Position numbers and translations under genes: made by a program. 14,080 nucleotides of DNA, taken from assembly GCA_945901195.1 (NCBI GenBank), contig CAMDKB010000061.1:1-14080 (forward strand), in the 5' to 3' direction. Under the pieces are notes generated by a model. That model was not told the DNA's origin, did not search any database, and worked only from the letters and a program-made list of their open reading frames with translations. Below, one piece after another: positions 6,813 to 14,080 of the stretch (positions are counted from its first letter, which is position 1; each line of letters opens with the position of its first letter). Source of the DNA: Rhizobium sp. Q54 (GTDB lineage Bacteria > Pseudomonadota > Alphaproteobacteria > Rhizobiales > Beijerinckiaceae).

Positions 6813-6844
6813 AATGCTAGCATTTTGCTGTCAATGCTGTCAAT
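6813..6844 (-). promoter_or_regulatory. candidate promoter of the RHH-MNT/HEPN operon with tandem TTGACA boxes and a palindromic -10
   Basis: The plus strand has a 9-base tandem direct repeat, GCTGTCAAT at 6827-6835 and 6836-6844. On the minus strand each copy contains a perfect -35 hexamer TTGACA (6843-6838 and 6834-6829). From the first, 18 bases lead to TAGCAT (6819-6814) preceded by TGC, an extended -10. That -10 is embedded in the perfect 12-base palindrome AATGCTAGCATT at 6813-6824, whose core TGCTAGCA resembles a FitA-type half-site. The predicted start of transcription is near 6807, leaving a leader of about 57 bases that contains the operator candidate. Confidence 0.5.
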
Positions 6845-6861
6845 TTCAACTTATGCGATTG

Positions 6862-8097
6862 TTACACAACCGAATCGCGCTTGGCATCGCCGCCCGCGTC
6901 GTTGGGCTTCACAAACCAGGCTGGGTCCATGCGGCTTTCGACATTGTTGCGCTTGAGGGTCGCCTCATATTCCTTGCGCAGATAGGCATCTTCCATCCAG
7001 TAGGGAATGGCCGTGCCGCCCTTGTCTAGGTCGATGGCAGTGTAGTCGGTGTGTTTCTGGCCGGGTGCGCCGGGGTCCCGGCCGGGATTATGCGGGCCGA
7101 ACCAGGCGGTGAGGCGGAAGTCGTCAGCCGAGGCCGAGAAATGCTGATGATACCAGCGGTCGCCGCCCGGCGCTGCCGTCACTATGCCGAACGGGCCGTA
7201 GTCGAGGCGGCGGACTTCATGCTCTTTTCCATCGAGCCAGGGCGTGGGGCCAAGACGCTCCGGCCATGAATAGGTATAGCCGCCGCCCTTCAGGCAGATC
7301 AGCACTGCGGCGGAGGTATGGGCATGGGCCTTGGAATAGCGTCCGCGCTCATGCTGGCCAATCCAGTAATAGAACTGGTTGTTTGTCATGAACGGCTCGA
7401 CGCGACGCCAGCCGACGGAGCGGCGGTTGTCGAGCGGCAGGTCGCAATTCACCACATCGGGGATGAAATTGGTGCGGCGCATGGCAAGTCCGCGCACCGG
7501 ATCGGGTTCAATATCATCCTTCGGCTTGAAGAAATCATCGGCGCCGGAGAAGCGGTCCCGGAAGACGAAGGGATTGTTGAACACGGCATCGACGTTGTTG
7601 ATCATGTTCATGACATTGGGGGCCGTCGTGCCCGCCAGCAAAAGCGCTCCGCCGGATTTCGCGTTGACGATGCGGAACCAGGCGTTCATGGGGATCGAGA
7701 ACATCGAGCCTTTCTGCCATTCGAAGACGTGCTTCTTGGTGTCGCCTTCCTGCCAGACTTCAGTCGTGCCGCGGCCTTCCACCACGAGGTAGATTTCCTC
7801 GTACATGTGCTTTTCAGGATTCAGCGCGCCGCCCGGCGGCACTTCCACAACGAAGCAGCCCCATTTGGTTTCCGTGCCGTAAAGCTGAATATAATGGCCC
7901 TTGCCGCCCTTGCGCTTCCAATCATGCAGCGGAAGATTGGCGACGGTGGAAATGCCGATGTCCCGGAAAACCGGAATGCCTTCGGATTCCATAAAGGCGT
8001 CATAGGGTGTCGGCTGCTTCTTGAACTCGCCGAAACCGGCCTTTTTCATCCCGCCCGGCTCGTGCCAGTGAACCGTGTTCTTATCATCATGCGGCAT
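6862..8097 (-). CDS. bicupin domain protein
   Basis: This 411-residue soluble protein has two cupin barrels. The first (about 75-150) has PEKHMYEEIYLVVEGRG at 94-110 with His97 and Glu101 but only one His in motif 1, and its second motif (FSIPMNAWFRIVN) lacks His, so metal binding there is doubtful. The second (about 240-335) has SKAHAHTSAAVLICLKGG at 255-272 with His258 and His260, and RWYHQHF with His317 and His319, so it is the likely metal site. A gentisate-type dioxygenase arrangement is one option, but the sequence lacks the clear pattern of a named enzyme. ATG 8097 is supported by GGGAG about 8 bases upstream. It is encoded on the same strand as and just before the RHH-MNT gene (111 bases apart), and is divergent from the membrane protein and EutA genes. 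The reaction is unknown. Confidence 0.8.
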   Translation of the reverse strand: MPHDDKNTVHWHEPGGMKKAGFGEFKKQPTPYDAFMESEGIPVFRDIGISTVANLPLHDWKRKGGKGHYIQLYGTETKWGCFVVEVPPGGALNPEKHMYEEIYLVVEGRGTTEVWQEGDTKKHVFEWQKGSMFSIPMNAWFRIVNAKSGGALLLAGTTAPNVMNMINNVDAVFNNPFVFRDRFSGADDFFKPKDDIEPDPVRGLAMRRTNFIPDVVNCDLPLDNRRSVGWRRVEPFMTNNQFYYWIGQHERGRYSKAHAHTSAAVLICLKGGGYTYSWPERLGPTPWLDGKEHEVRRLDYGPFGIVTAAPGGDRWYHQHFSASADDFRLTAWFGPHNPGRDPGAPGQKHTDYTAIDLDKGGTAIPYWMEDAYLRKEYEATLKRNNVESRMDPAWFVKPNDAGGDAKRDSVV

Positions 8098-8144
8098 GTT
8101 CTTCTCCCGGAAATGTACAAAGCCGCCTTCGCGGCGCTGGCCCG

Positions 8145-8173
8145 GTATTCAGGCAAACTATGGGACCTGTCAA
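8145..8173 (-). promoter_or_regulatory. candidate promoter of the bicupin gene
   Basis: A perfect -35 hexamer TTGACA lies on the minus strand at 8173-8168. The -10 position 17 bases downstream reads GAATAC (8150-8145), a poor match. The distance to the ATG at 8097 leaves a leader of roughly 40 bases. Support comes mainly from the -35 box and the location. Confidence 0.35.
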
Positions 8174-8260
8174 CTTCCAGCCGCCGGCCAGACAGCTTGG
8201 GCTGCAGCCCGATCACCGCTACCATACCACATGTATCCGGATCAAAACGAAAGCGCGCCC

Positions 8261-8578
8261 ATGAACGCACCCCCAAGCCCGCCCCGCCAACAGCTCGCGC
8301 CCTCAAAAAAAGGCCGCTGGCGCATTTTCATCCTCGGCCTCGCCGCGCTGGAAGCCCTTGCTCTGGCAGGCGTAATCACTTTCTTGCTTGTCTCGGCGGG
8401 TAGCGACCCGCTGGGTCAGAACATCGCCCATGGCGTATCAACCGTGCTGGCTATATTCTTGGCCTTTGGCGCGCTGCCAGCCTTTTTGTTTGCCTGGCAC
8501 GGTCGCTTCATGTTGGGTGCAACCCTGCTGGCCTTTGGCGGGCCGCTGATGCTGCTCTCGGTCTGGGCAAGGCTTTAG
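8261..8578 (+). CDS. small membrane protein with three predicted helices, unknown function
   Basis: From ATG 8261 this is 105 residues; ATG 8231 would give 115. A short Pro-rich, basic N-terminus (MNAPPSPPRQQ, then SKKGRWR) precedes three hydrophobic stretches: IFILGLAALEALALAGVITF, GVSTVLAIFLAFGALPAFLF and MLGATLLAFGGPLMLLSVWA. The positively charged N-terminus suggests it stays in the cytoplasm. Neither start has a strong ribosome binding site; 8261 is chosen for the compact fit before the basic stretch. It ends 72 bases before the EutA-like gene on the same strand and may be cotranscribed with it. No family is recognised. Its coding nature rests on the clear membrane-protein composition. 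Confidence 0.6.
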   Translation: MNAPPSPPRQQLAPSKKGRWRIFILGLAALEALALAGVITFLLVSAGSDPLGQNIAHGVSTVLAIFLAFGALPAFLFAWHGRFMLGATLLAFGGPLMLLSVWARL

Positions 8579-8650
8579 TGCACAGGTTGCTCGCTTGACA
8601 CGCCTGCGCCCATCGGCGACGGAACCCGGCAGGACTTTCAGGAAAAAATC

Positions 8651-10381
8651 ATGGCTGACGAAAAGAAAAAAGACATTGCATCCGAAGGCCACACCATCAC
8701 CGACCACACCATGGGCGATGTCTTCCACCAGCATGGCGGCGATGAGGACCATGATCACGACGAATACGAAAGCGACGGCCCGCTAGAGGACAATCCGTTG
8801 TGGATACAGGACAATGTGCATCTGACCAGCGTCGGCATCGACATCGGCTCCTCCGGCACGCAAGTGATTTTCTCGCGCATACACTTGCGCCGCCTCGCCG
8901 AAGAATTGACCAGCCGTTACTACGTGGTTTCTCGTGAACAGCTTTATCTCTCGCCCGTGGCGCTGACGCCTTATGCCAGTGAAACACGTATCGATGATGA
9001 GAAACTGAAAGTCATTATTGCCGACGCCTATGAGAAGGGCGGCATAAATCGCGCGGATGTGGACACAGGCGCAGTGATCCTGACGGGCGAAGCCTTGCGG
9101 CGCGAAAATGCTCAGGCGATCTCGGCCATGTTGTCGGAACAATCAGGCGATCTCGTCTGCGCCACCGCTGGCCATCACATGGAAAGCATGCTGGCGGCCT
9201 ATGGCTCGGGCGCTGCCAAGGCGTCGATGGATCTGGGCAGGCGGGTGCTCAATATCGACATTGGCGGCGGCACCACAAAGCTTGGTCTTGTGGAAGGCGG
9301 CAAAGTCATCACAACGGCGGCCGTGCATATCGGCGGGCGTTTACAGGTCACCGAGAGCGGCAAGATCGTTCGCCTCGACCCGGCGGGACGCACGCACGCG
9401 CGCCGCGCAGGCTTTGACTGGAAGCTCGGGGACAGCATCGACCCGGCTGATCTCGACAAGGTCGCCGACAAGATGGCGGACACGCTTGTCGATGCAATGG
9501 TGACGCGGCCGATGCCGCATGATGTGGAGCATCTCTATCTCACTGATGCCATCGGCGATTTCGGCGATGTGGCCGGCATGATGTTTTCCGGCGGTGTTGC
9601 CGAATATGTTTATGATCGCGAGCAGCAGGATTTTGACGACATGGGCAAGCGCCTTGGCCAAGCCATTCGCCGCAAGGTGGATGCAGGCAAGTTTCCCTGG
9701 CCGCTGTTGCCGGCCCATGAGTGCATTCGCGCAACAGCGCTCGGCGCGTCTGAATATTCCGTGCAGCTCTCCGGCAATACAAGTTATATCTCGACACCGG
9801 GCAAACTGTTGCCGCGCAGAAATCTGCAAGTGATGCAGCCGCCCTTTGAAGCGGATGGCGAAGAGGTGGACAGCGCTGCTCTGGCCAAGTCCATCAAGAG
9901 CCACCGCGTCGCTTTTGATATGGATTATCCTGAAGCCGAATTTGCGCTGGCTCTGCGCTGGCGGGGCATTCCTGCCTACGAACGGGTTCGGGCTTTTGCC
10001 GAAGGTGTGAAGCTCGGACTAGCCGACAAAATTGCGCGCAACGATCCACTCTACATCATGCTGGACGGAGACGTGGCGCAGACCCTGGGAGCGATTTTGC
10101 GCGAGGATTGCGGCGTGATGAGCGAAATTCTCGTCATCGATGGCGTGATGTTGATGGATTTCGATTACATCGATCTGGGCAAGGTGCGTGTGCCCTCCTA
10201 CACGGTGCCCGTGACGATCAAATCGCTGGTGTTCAGCGAAGATCCGCGCGGGCCACGATCAAAAGAAATCATTCATCACCGCGAGGAGGGTGAAGGCCAT
10301 GGACATTCTCATTCGCATGAACATGCGCATCATCATGGGCATTTCCACGGACACGGACATGCACATGATCACAAGCACTGA
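8651..10381 (+). CDS. eutA: EutA-like ethanolamine ammonia-lyase reactivating factor with His-rich termini
   Basis: This cytoplasmic actin/Hsp70-fold ATPase is related to EutA, which removes damaged cobalamin from ethanolamine ammonia-lyase so that fresh adenosylcobalamin can bind. The two phosphate-binding loops are VGIDIGSSGTQV at 61-72 and LNIDIGGGTTKLGLVEGG at 200-217, followed by HIGGRL. MFSGGVAEYV (311-320) and the C-terminal LVIDGVMLMDFDYIDLG fit the family. It is 576 residues, against about 467 for E. coli EutA (from memory). The excess is mainly an acidic, His-containing N-terminal head of about 55 residues (VFHQHGGDEDHDHDE) and a tail with 15 His in residues 550-576, a probable metal-binding segment. 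ATG 8651 is preceded by AGGA at 8640-8643. No lyase genes (eutBC) or other cobalamin enzyme are in the window, so the client enzyme is unknown. Family call firm, client inferred. Confidence 0.85.
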   Translation: MADEKKKDIASEGHTITDHTMGDVFHQHGGDEDHDHDEYESDGPLEDNPLWIQDNVHLTSVGIDIGSSGTQVIFSRIHLRRLAEELTSRYYVVSREQLYLSPVALTPYASETRIDDEKLKVIIADAYEKGGINRADVDTGAVILTGEALRRENAQAISAMLSEQSGDLVCATAGHHMESMLAAYGSGAAKASMDLGRRVLNIDIGGGTTKLGLVEGGKVITTAAVHIGGRLQVTESGKIVRLDPAGRTHARRAGFDWKLGDSIDPADLDKVADKMADTLVDAMVTRPMPHDVEHLYLTDAIGDFGDVAGMMFSGGVAEYVYDREQQDFDDMGKRLGQAIRRKVDAGKFPWPLLPAHECIRATALGASEYSVQLSGNTSYISTPGKLLPRRNLQVMQPPFEADGEEVDSAALAKSIKSHRVAFDMDYPEAEFALALRWRGIPAYERVRAFAEGVKLGLADKIARNDPLYIMLDGDVAQTLGAILREDCGVMSEILVIDGVMLMDFDYIDLGKVRVPSYTVPVTIKSLVFSEDPRGPRSKEIIHHREEGEGHGHSHSHEHAHHHGHFHGHGHAHDHKH

Positions 10382-10503
10382 CGATGCAACAGAAGCGTTG
10401 CCGCGCGCAGGCGCCACAAGGCGGGCTGGATAGCCGGGGGCGAATTTGGTATCAGGGATGCGGGAACGGCGCAGCCGGCGGTTGATCGAATGGGCTTGAT
10501 GAC

Positions 10504-11429
10504 CTGAACATTTTTAAGGCACTGGCTTTCTGTGCCGCAGCGTTGCTGCCTCATTGAGCCCTGGCGCAGGATAACCCGCTGCCCCAAGGCACGATCACCA
10601 TTGTTCTGCCATTTGCGCCCGGCGGGCCGCTCGACAGCGTGGCGCGCCTGCTGATAGAGCGGCTTGCGCCTCGCACCAGCCGTTCATTTGTGGCCGAAAA
10701 CCGCACAGGCGCAGGCGGCGATATCGCCGCTGCCTCGGTTGCAAAAGCCACGCCCGATGGGCGGCAATGGTTCTTCACAACCGATTCCGTGCTGACCATC
10801 AATCCGCACATGAATTCAAGCCGCAGCTATGATCCCTCATCCCTTACGGCCGTCTCAAAATCGGCGGAGTCGTGTTGCTGCTGGCTGTCAACGCGCAAAG
10901 GAACGACGCCAGAAACTTTGCGGACCTTGTGGCGCTGAGCGGCAAGCGCGAACTCAGTTTCGGTTCAGCGGGCCTCGGCTCGCCTGACCATATGGCGTTT
11001 GAATATTTGCGCGCAGTTAGCCCGTTGAAAGGTGTGCATGTGGCCTATCGCGGTGCGGCGTTGGCGCTGCAGGATTTTGTCAGCGGACAGATTGATGCAA
11101 GCTTCATCGTTGCAGGCGTACTTGTGCCGCATGTCAAATCAGGCGCGCTTCGGGCGCTAGCCGTATCGGCGAACAAGCGCATCGCGGACCTGCCGGATGT
11201 CCCAACAGCGCAGGAGGCAGGTATTCCTGATTTCGAAGCGCGATTTGCCAATATCCTGATGGCGCCGTCCGCGACCTCGCCTGAACTGCTCGCCTATATG
11301 GAAAAGGAAACTCTGGCCATCGCCCGCGATCCAGATTTTATCGCGAGGCTGAAATCACTCTCCAACGAGGCAGAATCCAGCGATAGCGGAGAGGCGCGCG
11401 CCTGGATCGTGCGCGAGCGCGAACGCTGA
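10504..11429 (+). pseudogene. broken Bug-family substrate-binding protein gene
   Basis: This is a second Bug/TctC-like receptor, unlike the one at 853. Three lesions are visible. First, the signal peptide (NIFKALAFCAAALLPH, stop, ALAQD) is interrupted by an in-frame TGA at 10555-10557. Second, the expected start is CTG at 10504, and no ATG, GTG or TTG is available in frame back to the TGA at 10483. Third, the frame shifts in the A-run at 10857-10860: SYDPSSLTAVSK is in frame 1 but the continuation IGGVVLLLAVNAQ is in frame 3, so one missing A would restore it. Family features remain: ITIVLPFAPGGPLDSVARLL, NRTGAGGDIAAASVAKA, FGSAGLGSPDHMAFEYL, VAYRGAALALQDFVSGQID and DLPDVPTAQEAGIPDFE. The 3' part is intact to TGA 11427-11429. 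A homopolymer error could explain the frameshift but not the TGA as well. Confidence 0.8.
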
Positions 11430-11472
11430 GGTAAGGTGATCGCAAAGAACAAGCCAGCGCAGCAATAACAGG

Positions 11473-11510
11473 TGCTGTTTCGATTGATCCAAGTGTCAAT
11501 TGAAACAGCA
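11473..11510. terminator. strong hairpin between convergent genes, possible bidirectional terminator
   Basis: Arms at 11473-11487 and 11496-11510 pair over 15 positions with a single G-U wobble and an 8-base loop (TCCAAGTG). It lies between the broken receptor gene (+) and the cupin gene (-), which converge. No clear T-run follows on either strand, so it is not a textbook intrinsic terminator; it could also be a dispersed palindromic repeat. A second copy was not noticed in the window. Confidence 0.5.
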
Positions 11511-11566
11511 TGTGCTTTCGTGCTTGCCAAAGCGATGCATCAAGCCTCATCGCCTTGGTTCAAGTC

Positions 11567-11989
11567 TTATTTCCAGGGCTGGGGCGCAGGAACCGGCACT
11601 TCGCATTCCACATCTTCCGTGCCGAAATCCGCAGGGCTGACAATTTCCAGATATTCCATGTCCGGCGAATAATCGTAGAGATAATGCACAATGCCCGGGC
11701 GCTGATGCACGCAGTCGCCCGCTTCAACCAGCGTCTCCTTGCCATCATACATGAAGCGCGCCCAGCCTTTGGTCATCAGCACGATCTGAAAATCGGACTT
11801 GTGGATGTGCCAGCCTGTCCCCTTGTCCGGCGGCTTGTTGGCTTTCACGAGATGGGCAATCACCTTGCCATGTGTTGCGCCGGCAATGCCAAGATCGCGA
11901 TAGAGAAAAAAATCGCGCAGCCCGTCTGGTCTCCACGGCGTATCACCGGGCTTCACATGCGAGAATTCTGTTTTCACGCTGGCAAGCAT
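11567..11989 (-). CDS. single-domain cupin protein
   Basis: This 140-residue protein has one cupin barrel. Motif 1 is GTGWHIHKSDFQIVLMTKGWA at 57-77, with His61 and His63 as metal ligands and Asp66 near the usual Glu position. Motif 2 is AGDCVHQRPGIVHYLYDYS, with His102 as the final ligand. The protein ends in a Pro-rich tail (VPVPAPQPWK). ATG 11989 is supported by AAGGAG, a textbook ribosome binding site 7 bases upstream. It lies 58 bases downstream of the GST gene on the same strand, so an operon is likely. Such small cupins include dioxygenases, isomerases and sugar- or ligand-binding proteins; nothing in this one selects among them. It is a different family member from the bicupin at 6862-8097. 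Confidence 0.82.
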   Translation of the reverse strand: MLASVKTEFSHVKPGDTPWRPDGLRDFFLYRDLGIAGATHGKVIAHLVKANKPPDKGTGWHIHKSDFQIVLMTKGWARFMYDGKETLVEAGDCVHQRPGIVHYLYDYSPDMEYLEIVSPADFGTEDVECEVPVPAPQPWK

Positions 11990-12047
11990 ATCGATCTCCT
12001 TTAATACACATAGTCACGACGTGCGATTTGCAGTTCAGATTTCGCGC

Positions 12048-12701
12048 TCAGAACTCGACTTCCAGTTCCTCAAAATCATCAACTTCCCGCTGCGCAGCAA
12101 CAATCCACGTCTGCGTATGCGGATGGCTCCAGATCGCATCACAATAGCCCTGGCAATCCTTGTCGAGTTCAACGCCGTAAGTTCGCAAACGCGTCACCAC
12201 GGGAGCGTACATGGCGTCGGCCATGGTAAATTTTCCAAACAGGAACGGGCCGCCATATGCGTCGAGGCATTCGCGCCAGATGTCCTGAATGCGCGCAATA
12301 TCTGCCTGCGCTTTGGACCAGACCTTGAATTTCGGAAAACTGGCCTTGATGTTCATGGGCAGTGACGAACGCAGGGCGGAAAAGCCTGAATGCATTTCTC
12401 CGCAGATAGAGCGGCAATGTGCACGCTGCATCTGATCCTTGGGCAGCATGCCTGATTTGGGAGCAATCTCACTTACAAATTCGCCGATTGCGAGTGTATC
12501 CCAGACCTTGATGGCATCATATTCGAGGCAGGGGACGCGAATGGAAGGCGAAAGCAGAAGAATTTCCGCACGTGCTTCAGGATCATCCGGCGCTACAGTG
12601 ATTTCTTTGAATTTTATGCCGGATTGTTTGACCATCAACCAGCCGCGCAACGACCAAGAAGAATAATTCTTGCTGGAGATCGTCAGTGTAACATTGGGCA
12701 T
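12048..12701 (-). CDS. glutathione S-transferase family protein
   Basis: This 217-residue cytoplasmic protein has the thioredoxin-like N-terminal domain and the all-helical C-terminal domain of GSTs. SSKNYSSWSLRGWL at 9-22 carries the likely activating Ser. RVPCLE at 55-60 has the cis-Pro57 that positions glutathione, and VWDTLAIGEFV (66-76) is the glutathione gamma-Glu contact region. FTMADAMYAPVVTRL at 158-172 is the C-terminal N-capping-box region. ATG 12701 is chosen because the family starts with this first strand and AGGAG lies about 11 bases upstream; the open frame extends 25 codons further to 12776 but adds only unrelated sequence. It is followed by the cupin gene and divergent from the PHB depolymerase. 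It may detoxify or isomerise a reactive intermediate of the local pathway; the substrate is not evident. Confidence 0.85.
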   Translation of the reverse strand: MPNVTLTISSKNYSSWSLRGWLMVKQSGIKFKEITVAPDDPEARAEILLLSPSIRVPCLEYDAIKVWDTLAIGEFVSEIAPKSGMLPKDQMQRAHCRSICGEMHSGFSALRSSLPMNIKASFPKFKVWSKAQADIARIQDIWRECLDAYGGPFLFGKFTMADAMYAPVVTRLRTYGVELDKDCQGYCDAIWSHPHTQTWIVAAQREVDDFEELEVEF

Positions 12702-12806
12702 GTGGCAGCCGCTCCTGCATGTTCGCCTTGAGCACAAAGCAAACCGCATGCCAATGGCACAGCGCTTGCTAATCAAACAGCGAAGTCAAAGGCAAAAGCG
12801 GACCCC
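12702..12806. other. divergent intergenic region, GST / PHB depolymerase
   Basis: These 105 bases must hold promoters for both flanking genes. Only a weak minus-strand candidate is seen: TTGATT at 12776-12771 and TGGCAT 17 bases on. On the plus strand no convincing -35/-10 pair was found. AGCGGA just before ATG 12807 may be the ribosome binding site of the depolymerase. Confidence 0.3.
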
Positions 12807-14021
12807 ATGATGTATGATGCATATCAGAGCTACGCCGATATGGCCTATTCCGTACGCATGCTCGCAGCGAATACAGAGAGCATTCTGACCAATTGGGGCC
12901 AGGCCCCCTATAATTCTCCCCTGCAGCGGATGGCGGCCTATTATGAACTCGTGGCTCTGGCAGGTTTTACCCATGCAAGGCCTGACTATGAAATCAAAAG
13001 CATAGCGATCGATGGTCAGGACATCGCGATCTCCGAAGAAATCATTGACGATACTCCATTTGGTTCGCTGCTGCGTTTTCGCAAGCACATAAGCGTTGAA
13101 GAACCCAAGGTGTTGCTGATTGCGCCCATGTCAGGGCATTTTGCGACATTGCTGCGCAACACCGTGCGGACCTTTCTCAGGGATCACGATGTCTACATTA
13201 CCGACTGGAAAAATACGCGCGATGTTCCCCTCTCCGCAGGCCCTTTCGGGCTCGACACCTATACTGAGCATGTGATCCGTTTCATCAAGAAACTCGGGCC
13301 GCAATCCCATGTTGTCGCGGTCTGCCAGCCCACCGTGTCGGCGCTTGTCGCGGTAGCCGTCATGGCTACGGAGAAAGATCTGGATCAACCCGCCTCGCTG
13401 ACGCTGATGGCTGGACCCATTGATACGCGGATCAACCCCACCAAGGTCAATGAGCTTGCGATGGGCAAGCCCATTGAGTGGTTCCGTGACAAGCTCACCG
13501 GAACCGTGCCCTGGGCTCATATCGGGGCGGGCCGGAATGTTTATCCGGGCTTCCTGCAGCTGGCCGCCTTCATGAGCATGAATGTGGAGCGCCACGCCAA
13601 GTCCTTCGTCGACATGTTCAAGCATCGCGTTGAAGGCGAATTTGAAAAAGCCGACGCCATCAAGGCATTTTATCAGGAATATTTCGCCATCATGGACCTG
13701 CCGGGGGAATTCTATCTTGAAACCATCGAGCTGGTTTTCCAGAAATACGCCCTGCCGCTGGGCAAGCTGACATTCCGGGGCGCAAAGGTTGATCCCGGCG
13801 CCATCCGGCGCACCTTTCTGCTGACCGTCGAGGGCGAACGCGACGATATTTGCGCGCCCGGCCAGACACTCGCCGCCCACGACCTCTGCGCCCGTCTGCG
13901 CCCCTACATGAAATCACACCACCTGCAGACCGGTGCCGGACATTACGGCGTCTTCAGCGGCAAGCGCTGGGACAACCAGATCTATCCGGTAGTGCGGGAT
14001 CATATCCGGGCGAGTCTTTAG
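12807..14021 (+). CDS. phaZ: intracellular polyhydroxybutyrate depolymerase
   Basis: This 404-residue enzyme matches PhaZ1-type intracellular depolymerases, which hydrolyse or thiolyse native PHB granules to mobilise stored carbon. The alpha/beta-hydrolase core shows VLLIAPMSGHFATLLRNTV at 102-120 and DHDVYITDWKNTRDVPLS at 127-143. The lipase-box-like HVVAVCQPTVSAL at 168-180 has Cys173 as nucleophile instead of Ser, as in this family. VEGERDDICAPGQT at 341-354 holds the acid (Asp346 or 347), and GAGHYGVFSG at 376-385 holds His379. The N-terminus (MMYDAYQSYADM) and total length agree with relatives. The stop is TAG 14019-14021. It is divergent from GST; no terminator is clear in the 59 bases after it. 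Its presence implies that the organism accumulates PHB, with synthase genes elsewhere. Confidence 0.93.
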   Translation: MMYDAYQSYADMAYSVRMLAANTESILTNWGQAPYNSPLQRMAAYYELVALAGFTHARPDYEIKSIAIDGQDIAISEEIIDDTPFGSLLRFRKHISVEEPKVLLIAPMSGHFATLLRNTVRTFLRDHDVYITDWKNTRDVPLSAGPFGLDTYTEHVIRFIKKLGPQSHVVAVCQPTVSALVAVAVMATEKDLDQPASLTLMAGPIDTRINPTKVNELAMGKPIEWFRDKLTGTVPWAHIGAGRNVYPGFLQLAAFMSMNVERHAKSFVDMFKHRVEGEFEKADAIKAFYQEYFAIMDLPGEFYLETIELVFQKYALPLGKLTFRGAKVDPGAIRRTFLLTVEGERDDICAPGQTLAAHDLCARLRPYMKSHHLQTGAGHYGVFSGKRWDNQIYPVVRDHIRASL

Positions 14022-14080
14022 GGCCTGTCGTTATTTAAGGGATTCGCAAATCAGTGAAAGCGTGATTCATGGGGAGCCTT

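Noticed and set aside
7318..8403. Long plus-strand open frame (361 codons) opposite the bicupin gene
   Set aside because: It mirrors the cupin coding sequence, has no domain pattern and runs into the unrelated leader of the small membrane protein.
10309..10378. Repetitive CAT/CAC-rich stretch considered as a DNA repeat or CRISPR-like array
   Set aside because: It is in frame at the end of the EutA-like gene and encodes the His-rich tail; units are irregular and there are no spacers.
10415..10440. Small hairpin GGCT-GGAT-AGCC after the EutA-like gene as a terminator
   Set aside because: The stem has only four pairs and no T-run follows, so it is too weak to call.
13131..13880. Minus-strand open frame (249 codons) inside the PHB depolymerase gene
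   Set aside because: It is antisense to strongly conserved catalytic regions of PhaZ and is explained as a codon-bias shadow.
14041..14070. AATCA/TGATT inverted repeat downstream of the PHB depolymerase gene as a terminator
   Set aside because: The arms are five bases long and AT-rich, without a T-run; chance is the simpler explanation.

Overview
The window looks like a chromosomal stretch from an alphaproteobacterium, most probably Hyphomicrobiales (Rhizobiales-like). This is inferred from the protein types: a BacA/SbmA-type ABC fragment, Bug-family solute receptors, a PhaZ1-type intracellular PHB depolymerase, cupins and a EutA homologue. Base composition is moderately GC-rich by eye. No tRNA, rRNA, CRISPR array or recognisable insertion sequence was seen. 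No gene-free stretch exceeds 300 bases; the longest, 651-837, holds a candidate promoter and a possible 28-codon ORF.

Layout. (1) 3-650 (+): the C-terminal ATP-binding domain of an ABC transporter whose Walker A lysine, signature motif and Walker B aspartate are lost. (2) 675-2831 (+): candidate promoter, possible small ORF, a Bug-family periplasmic receptor with a Tat-like signal, then a zinc-independent quinone-oxidoreductase-like MDR protein, spaced like an operon. (3) 2816-5741: a PHBH/MhpA-type FAD monooxygenase (-) divergent from an acyl-CoA dehydrogenase (+). (4) 5699-6844 (-): a toxin-antitoxin-like pair, namely a FitA-like ribbon-helix-helix domain fused to a MNT nucleotidyltransferase, followed with overlap by a HEPN protein; it has a promoter and a palindromic operator candidate. 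(5) 6862-8097 (-): a bicupin. (6) 8261-10381 (+): a small three-helix membrane protein and a EutA-like reactivase with a histidine-rich head and tail. (7) 10504-11429 (+): a second Bug receptor gene that is broken. (8) 11473-11510: a strong hairpin. (9) 11567-12701 (-): a GST and a single-domain cupin in a probable operon. (10) 12807-14021 (+): a PHB depolymerase.

Functionally most genes suit accessory catabolism: capture of an organic acid (Bug), ring or side-chain hydroxylation (FAD monooxygenase), acyl-CoA oxidation, reduction of reactive enones or quinones, cupin and GST chemistry, and carbon-store mobilisation (PhaZ). The common substrate cannot be read from the sequence. The TctA/TctB membrane subunits and the EutBC lyase expected with Bug and EutA are not in the window.

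The most interesting element is the RHH-MNT/HEPN module. Its putative operator, CTATCA-3-TGATAG, resembles the half-sites I recall for gonococcal FitAB. Next are the degenerate ABC domain and the EutA homologue with 15 histidines in its last 27 residues.
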